The position numbers were made by a program, and so were the translations under genes. Source: JAJCZZ01 sp964569085 (GTDB taxonomy: Bacteria; Gemmatimonadota; Gemmatimonadetes; Longimicrobiales; Gaopeijiaceae). From it: DNA of 64,000 nt. Location: the NCBI GenBank assembly GCA_964569085.1, contig CAZMTA010000002.1, forward strand, positions 186,001-250,000, read 5' to 3'. Below the pieces are notes generated by a model. That model ran no database searches. It saw only the letters and a list, made by a program, of their open reading frames with translations, and was not told the DNA's origin. This document shows, piece after piece, positions 59,500 through 64,000 of the stretch (positions are counted from its first letter, which is position 1; every line of letters starts with the position of its first letter).

Positions 59500-61209
59500 A
59501 TGCGCTCCTCCGCGCCCCTCCGTGTCTCCGGCCTCCTCCTGGTCCTCGCGGCCGGAGGCGCTCCCTGGCTCCCCGGGCCGCTCTCCGCGGACGCGCCGGG
59601 GGCCGCGCCCCGGGCGTGTGCCGCCGGGTGGGACGCCGCCGTGCCGCCCCTGGTGCGGAACCGCCTGGAGGCCCTGGGCGCCATGGGCCGGTTGTCGGCG
59701 GCGGGCGAGCGCATCCGGGCCCGGAACGCCCTCCCGGACTTCTACCTCCGCCGGGGGTGGACTCCCGTCTGGCTCGACGGTCGGGTCCTCTCCTCGTGCG
59801 CGCGAGCCGTCGTGGAGCGGATCCGGGATGCCGGCGTGGACGCCCTGGATCCGGCGGACTACCACCTGGAGCCCCTGGACGAGCTCCTGGCGGGGCTGGG
59901 GGAGGGCTCCACCGACCCCTCGGAGCTCGTGGACCTGGAGCTCCTCCTGACCGACGCCTGGCTCACCCTGGGCTCCCACCTCCTCCAGGGGCGGGTGGAC
60001 CCGGTGCTGCTGGAGCCGGAATGGCTCGCCAACCGGCGGAACCTGGACATGGCGGCCACCCTCGAAGAGGCCCTGGCCGGGGGGGACCCCGGGGGCTTTC
60101 TGGAGACCCTGGTCCCGGCCCAGCCCGGCTACCACCGGCTCCGGGAGGAGCTGGCCCGGCTGCGGGGGGTGGCGGCCGCCGGGGGGTGGGGCACCGTGGC
60201 CGAAGGCCCCACGCTGCGCCCAGGGGAGGAGGATCCGCGGGTGACGGCGCTTCGTCGGCGGCTGGTGACCGGCGGGAGCCTCTCCGCCGAGGAGGACGCC
60301 GGGGGCCGCCTCTTCGACCCGGCGCTGGCGGCCGCGGTGGCCCGCTTCCAGAGGCGGCACGGGCTGGAGCCCGACAGCGCCGTGGGGGCCCGCACCGTCG
60401 CCGCGCTCAACGTCCCGGTGGAGGCCCGCATCCGACAGCTCGCCGTGAACATGGAGCGGTGGCGCTGGCTTCCCCAGGAGCTGGGCTCCACCCACGTCCG
60501 GGTGAACATCGCCGACTACCGCGTGGAGGTGCGGGAGGAGGGGAGCGTGGCCCTGGAGATGCGGGCCGTCGTGGGTCGCACCTACCGCCAGACGCCCATG
60601 TTCAGCGGGCTCATGACCTACCTCGTGCTGGCGCCGTACTGGCACGTTCCCCCCGGGATCGCGGCCAACGACAAGGTCCCGGAGCTGAAGAGGAATCCCG
60701 GCTACCTCGCCTCCCAGGAGATGACGCTCCTGGACCTGGCCACGAACCGGCCCGTGGACCCGGCCTCGGTGGACTTCCAGTCCCTCACCGGGGCCGAGTT
60801 CAACCGCCGCTACCGGATCCGCCAGGACCCGGGCCCGCTGAACGCCCTCGGCCGGGTCAAGTTCATGTTCCCCAACCGCCACAACGTCTACCTCCACGAC
60901 ACCCCGTCCCGGGAGCTCTTCGGCAGGGTGGAGCGGGCCTTCAGCTCCGGGTGCATCCGCCTGGAGCGTCCCCTGGAGCTGGCCGAGTACCTCCTGGCCG
61001 GGGACCCCGACTGGCCGTCGGCGCGTATCAGGAGCGTCGCGTCGGGAGCCCAGGAAACGACCGTCCGTCTCCGGGAGCCCGTTCCGGTGCACATCCTCTA
61101 CTGGACGGCGTTCGCGGACGAGGAAGGGACGGTCCACTTCCGTCCCGACGTCTACGACCGCGACGCACCCGTGCGCCGGGCCCTCGCCGAGGACCCTCCG
61201 TCCCTGTGA
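59500..61209 (+). CDS. L,D-transpeptidase, YcbB/LdtD class (cassette B)
   Basis: The 569-residue protein has a signal peptide (VSGLLLVLAAGGAPW), a scaffold domain, a peptidoglycan-binding module (~265-300, AAVARFQRRHGLEPDSAVGARTV) and a YkuD domain. The active site is His in NVYLHDTP and Cys485 in AFSSGCIRLE. The SSGC form is common in the YcbB class, so it is not taken as damage. It is paralogous to the enzyme at 54756 and is followed 25 bases later by a matching M15 gene. Confidence 0.92.
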   Translation: MRSSAPLRVSGLLLVLAAGGAPWLPGPLSADAPGAAPRACAAGWDAAVPPLVRNRLEALGAMGRLSAAGERIRARNALPDFYLRRGWTPVWLDGRVLSSCARAVVERIRDAGVDALDPADYHLEPLDELLAGLGEGSTDPSELVDLELLLTDAWLTLGSHLLQGRVDPVLLEPEWLANRRNLDMAATLEEALAGGDPGGFLETLVPAQPGYHRLREELARLRGVAAAGGWGTVAEGPTLRPGEEDPRVTALRRRLVTGGSLSAEEDAGGRLFDPALAAAVARFQRRHGLEPDSAVGARTVAALNVPVEARIRQLAVNMERWRWLPQELGSTHVRVNIADYRVEVREEGSVALEMRAVVGRTYRQTPMFSGLMTYLVLAPYWHVPPGIAANDKVPELKRNPGYLASQEMTLLDLATNRPVDPASVDFQSLTGAEFNRRYRIRQDPGPLNALGRVKFMFPNRHNVYLHDTPSRELFGRVERAFSSGCIRLERPLELAEYLLAGDPDWPSARIRSVASGAQETTVRLREPVPVHILYWTAFADEEGTVHFRPDVYDRDAPVRRALAEDPPSL

Positions 61210-61234
61210 GCCCCACCCTCCCCCGGAGAACCCC

Positions 61235-62290
61235 GTGTCCCCCGTGAAGGCCCCCGGTCGTCGTCGTGCCGCCCTCGCGGCCGCGCTCCTCCTGGTGGCG
61301 GCCGTGCCGGCGGCCGGGCGGCTGCCCGCGCGGGCGCCGACCCCGGGCGTCGTGGGCCCCCCGCTCCCTGCCCCCGGGGTCGCTCCGGCCCGGGTGTCCC
61401 GCGACCCGTCCCTGCGGCCGCTCCGCCGGGGGGACCTGTCCGGAGCCGCCCTCGCCCTCCCCCTGGAGGTGGCCGGCGCGCCCACCCGCCTGGCCCTCAC
61501 CGCCGTTCCCGTCCTCCCCGGGGGCCGCGTGGACCTGCGGTTGCCGGGTGCCCCCGGGGCCGCCCTGATCTACCAGGACGGAGCCGCGGACCCCCTGGGC
61601 GACGACGGCTGGCGCTGGACGGCGCCCGAGGAGCCCGGAGCGTACGCCCTCCGCGTCGCGGACGGGGAGCGGGTGGCCCACGTCACCGCCTTCGTCCTCC
61701 ACCCGGCGGCGCACGTGCGGGGCGGGGCGCTTCACGGGTACGCCATCGGCGAATACCTCTCCCGCCCCCTGCGTGGCGACCCCGCGTACCTGCCTCCGGT
61801 GGGCTTCGCCCAGGTGGAGGCCGAGGCCCGGGACCTCCTGGTCTCGCCGCGGCTGACCCTGGGCCAGCTCCTCTGCAAGCAGCCCGGGGAGCCGCGCTTC
61901 GTGGCGTTGTCCCCGGCCCTCCTGGACAAGCTCGAGCGCCTCATGGACCGGGTGGCGAGGGCGGGCCGGAGCCCGGAGGCGCTGGTCGTCATGTCCGGCT
62001 TCCGGACCCCGGCCTACAACCGGGCCATCGGCAACACGACCAGCTACAGCCGGCACCTCTGGGGGGACGCCGCCGACGTCTACCTGGACGAGGACGGCGA
62101 CGGCGAGATGGACGACCTGGACGGGGACGGCCGGGTCGACGTCCGGGACGCCCGGGTGCTGGCGGCGTGGGTCGAGGAGGTGGCGCGCACGCCGGGGGTT
62201 CGGCCCGGCGGGCTGTCCGTGTACCGGCGGAACGCCGTGCACGGCCCGTTCGTCCACGTGGACGCGCGGGGGACCCGGGCGCGGTGGTGA
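61235..62290 (+). CDS. M15-type D,D-peptidase with EF-hand-like loop (cassette B)
   Basis: The start is GTG 61235 with CGGAG upstream. The 351-residue protein has a signal (AALAAALLLVAAVPAAG), a beta domain and the catalytic region SGFRTPAYNRAIGNTTSYSR, SRHLWGDAADV (His274, Asp281) and GPFVHVD (His341). The acidic loop DEDGDGEMDDLDGDGRVD (~285-302) matches that of cassette A. Sequence identity between the two is high around the active site and low in the N-terminal half. Confidence 0.88.
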   Translation: MSPVKAPGRRRAALAAALLLVAAVPAAGRLPARAPTPGVVGPPLPAPGVAPARVSRDPSLRPLRRGDLSGAALALPLEVAGAPTRLALTAVPVLPGGRVDLRLPGAPGAALIYQDGAADPLGDDGWRWTAPEEPGAYALRVADGERVAHVTAFVLHPAAHVRGGALHGYAIGEYLSRPLRGDPAYLPPVGFAQVEAEARDLLVSPRLTLGQLLCKQPGEPRFVALSPALLDKLERLMDRVARAGRSPEALVVMSGFRTPAYNRAIGNTTSYSRHLWGDAADVYLDEDGDGEMDDLDGDGRVDVRDARVLAAWVEEVARTPGVRPGGLSVYRRNAVHGPFVHVDARGTRARW

Positions 62291-62488
62291 GACCGCCCGG
62301 ATGACGGGGCCCTTCGGCCTTCGTCGAGAGGCCGGCGCGCGCGGGACGGGGGGCGTGGCGGGTCGCCTGCGGGCCTTCGGGTGGTATGCGGCTTGCAGCC
62401 TTCCGCGGGGTATTCTCCGGCCCGCTGCGGCGGCGCCGGGGACGTGAGATCCATCGCACGAAGAACCCCATTCCGACGGAGGACCGTC

Positions 62489-63124
62489 ATGAAGTCCGTC
62501 CCCCATATCCGTACCCTCGCCGTCGCCGCGCTGCTGGCCCCCCTGACGCTGGCGGCCTGCGGCGACGACGACGCCACCGGCCCGGGCGTCATGGGCACGG
62601 CCCGCGCCGAGATCTACGACGGCTCGGGCTCGAGCTCGACCGGGCCCGCCCCGGCGTCCCAGCAGGCCGCGGCCGCCTCGGCCATGTCCGGCACCATGTC
62701 CGGCACGGCCCAGGCGTCCATCTACTCCGAGGCCCGAGGCTGGGTCGAGCTGGGCAGCGCCAGCAACACCTCGCTCACCATGCAGAGCGAGGAGACCGCC
62801 ACGGTGGGCTCCGCCACCGTGGAGGCCGACACCTACACCCGGGTGCGCCTGGTCATGGAGGGCTTCGACGCCGACGTGCAGGCCGGCGCGGTCCTGGGCG
62901 GCCTGACGCTGGACGCCGCCGTGACCATCACCATGGGCGGATCGGACGGGCGCGTGGTCATCGAGAAGAACGTGACGCCCTTCACCGTCCGCGCCGACGC
63001 GGACACCCGGATCCGGTTCGACCTGAACTCGGAGACCTGGGTGGATCAGCAGTCCGCCGAGTCCCGCACGGCCAGCGACGCGGAGATCGTCGCCGCCACC
63101 ACGGCCACCGTGCAGTCCGGCTGA
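62489..63124 (+). CDS. lipoprotein, DUF4382-like, 211 aa
   Basis: GGAGG precedes ATG 62489. The signal ends in APLTLAAC. A Ser/Gly/Ala-rich stretch follows (GSGSSSTGPAPASQQAAAASAMSG), then EADTYTRVRLVMEG and VTPFTVRADADTRIRFDLNSETWV, which fit the DUF4382 pattern. It converges on the CFA-synthase-like gene. The ~200 bases upstream contain no clear promoter; TATTCT at 62411 is the only -10-like sequence. Confidence 0.7.
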   Translation: MKSVPHIRTLAVAALLAPLTLAACGDDDATGPGVMGTARAEIYDGSGSSSTGPAPASQQAAAASAMSGTMSGTAQASIYSEARGWVELGSASNTSLTMQSEETATVGSATVEADTYTRVRLVMEGFDADVQAGAVLGGLTLDAAVTITMGGSDGRVVIEKNVTPFTVRADADTRIRFDLNSETWVDQQSAESRTASDAEIVAATTATVQSG

Positions 63125-63133
63125 CGTGAGCCG

Positions 63134-63154
63134 GCTCCGGCCCCGCGCCGGAGC
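63134..63154. terminator. hairpin between convergent genes
   Basis: GCTCCGG (63134-63140) pairs with CCGGAGC (63148-63154) around a 7-base loop, between the lipoprotein stop and the methyltransferase stop. Confidence 0.45.
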
Positions 63155-63186
63155 GCGTACGTGGTCGACCCGCGGCCGGCGGGGGG

Positions 63187-64000
63187 TCAGCCCCCCGTCG
63201 GCCGCATTCGCGTGTGGCCCACCAGCCACTCCCGGCCGTCGCGGTACCCGAAGAGCTCCTCGCACGCCATGAAGAAGAGCCGCCAGCGCCGCACCCAGCG
63301 CTCGGCCTCGGACGGCCCGTAGACCTGGCGGAAGAGCGAGGTCACCGCGCCCCGCCGGGCGTCCAGCTTCTCCAGCCAGTGGCGCGCGGTCCGCTGGTAG
63401 TGGGTCCCGTCCACCGCCCAGCTGTCCTCCACCTCCAGCGCCGCCCCGACCTCGCCGGGAAGCGCCAGCGAGGGCATGAGGCCCCCCGTGAAGAAGTGCC
63501 GCGCCATCCAGTCGTCGTCGCCCTCGTCCTCGAAGAAGTAGGGGACGTCCCGATGGCAGAACACGTGGAGGAAGAGGCGGCCGTCGGGGCGCAGCCACGA
63601 GGCAACCCGGTCCAGGAGGAGGCGCCAGTTGCGCATGTGCTCGAACATCTCCACGGAGACCACCCGGTCGAAGGCGCCCTCGGGCCGGAAGTCGTTCATG
63701 TCCGCCGTCCGGACCGTGAGGTTGTCCAGCCCCCGGGCGGCCGCCCGCCGCTGGATGAAGCGCCGCTGGGGCGCCGAGTTCGACACCGAGGTGATCCGCG
63801 ACGCCGGGTAGCGCTCCGCCATCCAGAGGCTCAGGGACCCCCACCCGCACCCCAGCTCCAGCACGTCCTGGCCGTCGGCGAGGGCCGCCCGCTCGCAGGT
63901 GAGGGCCAGCATGGCCGCCTCGGCCTCGTCCAGCGTCTCGCGGCCCGTCGGGTAGTAGCAGCTCGAGTACTTGAGGTGGCGGCCCAGGACGAGCTCGTAG
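63187..64000 (-). CDS. cyclopropane-fatty-acid-synthase-like methyltransferase, N-terminus cut
   Basis: The frame continues beyond base 64000; the visible 270 residues begin YELVLGRHLKYSSCYYPTG, the typical CFA-synthase entrance to the catalytic domain. The SAM site is DVLELGCGWGSLSLW, and SVEMFEHM and ERWVRRWRLFFMACEELFGY follow. The expected product modifies unsaturated lipid acyl chains or transfers a methyl group to a related substrate. The true start is outside the window. Confidence 0.88.
   Translation of the reverse strand, partial: YELVLGRHLKYSSCYYPTGRETLDEAEAAMLALTCERAALADGQDVLELGCGWGSLSLWMAERYPASRITSVSNSAPQRRFIQRRAAARGLDNLTVRTADMNDFRPEGAFDRVVSVEMFEHMRNWRLLLDRVASWLRPDGRLFLHVFCHRDVPYFFEDEGDDDWMARHFFTGGLMPSLALPGEVGAALEVEDSWAVDGTHYQRTARHWLEKLDARRGAVTSLFRQVYGPSEAERWVRRWRLFFMACEELFGYRDGREWLVGHTRMRPTGG

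Noticed and set aside
59500..61209. Loss of the active-site His in SSGC of the cassette B transpeptidase
   Set aside because: The YcbB/LdtD class commonly has SSGC at this place; the catalytic Cys and the separate upstream His are present.
61028..63850. Long minus-strand frame opposite cassette B
   Set aside because: Antisense shadow of the L,D-transpeptidase, M15 and lipoprotein genes.
1..64000. CRISPR array, tRNA, rRNA, insertion sequence or prophage
   Set aside because: No regularly spaced repeats, cloverleaf-like sequences, transposase, integrase or phage structural genes were seen.

Overview
This is a very GC-rich bacterial segment, densely coded on both strands, with no rRNA, tRNA, CRISPR array, transposase, integrase or phage gene that I can see. 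The gene content suggests a member of Gemmatimonadota or a close relative. Pointers are a PadR regulator paired with an ADOP-type macrolide-exporter-like permease, a DUF1592/DUF1552/ankyrin cluster, a tricorn-like S41 protease, many lipoproteins and small outer-membrane barrels, and a KorAB plus GltD-like electron-transfer operon. The phylum is an inference; Acidobacteriota or another FCB-related group cannot be excluded.

Layout. 1-4.3 kb (minus): secreted c-heme/DUF1592 protein, Tat-exported DUF1552 protein and an ankyrin protein cut by the window edge, behind a recognisable promoter. 4.4-10.6 kb (minus): a lipoprotein, a 69-residue disordered protein, nicotinamidase, macro-domain protein, M28 peptidase, and a SoxC-like molybdenum subunit with its cytochrome c partner. 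10.8-18.0 kb (plus): tandem UspA, a HipA-like kinase overlapping a DUF3037 protein, then a CocE/NonD hydrolase overlapping a TctC-TctB-TctA tricarboxylate transporter. 18-27.3 kb: beta-helix protein, GNAT acetyltransferase, a 112-residue cysteine protein, GltD-like flavoprotein, KorA, KorB, argininosuccinate synthase and a FeoA-like protein.

27.4-30.6 kb (minus) is a signalling cluster: a stand-alone receiver, an unknown 159-residue protein, a double-domain KaiC-like ATPase, and a LuxR-type regulator whose receiver lacks the phospho-acceptor aspartate. 30.8-42.7 kb: tricorn-like protease, Ada, DUF4403 protein, a Nat-type ABC exporter in which one permease is fused to a CPBP protease, a TRIC/UPF0126 channel and an HSDL2-like SDR. 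42.7-53.6 kb: PKD/SdrD-like/trypsin lipoprotein, LCAT-like lipase, ADOP permease with PadR, a beta-barrel protein and an SLC12-like cotransporter.

53.6-62.3 kb is an envelope-remodelling region. Two paralogous L,D-transpeptidase/M15-peptidase cassettes point away from each other and flank two paralogous outer-membrane proteins and an M48 protease. The window ends with a lipoprotein and a cyclopropane-fatty-acid-synthase-like methyltransferase that runs off the right edge.

Genes are tightly packed. At least twelve operon junctions use a 4-base GTGA or ATGA stop/start overlap, and several convergent pairs have almost no gap. Four intergenic regions carry a shared promoter pattern, TTG plus three bases, 17-18 bases, then TANNNT. 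Start codons, promoters and terminators are judged by eye; no alignment or search was run.
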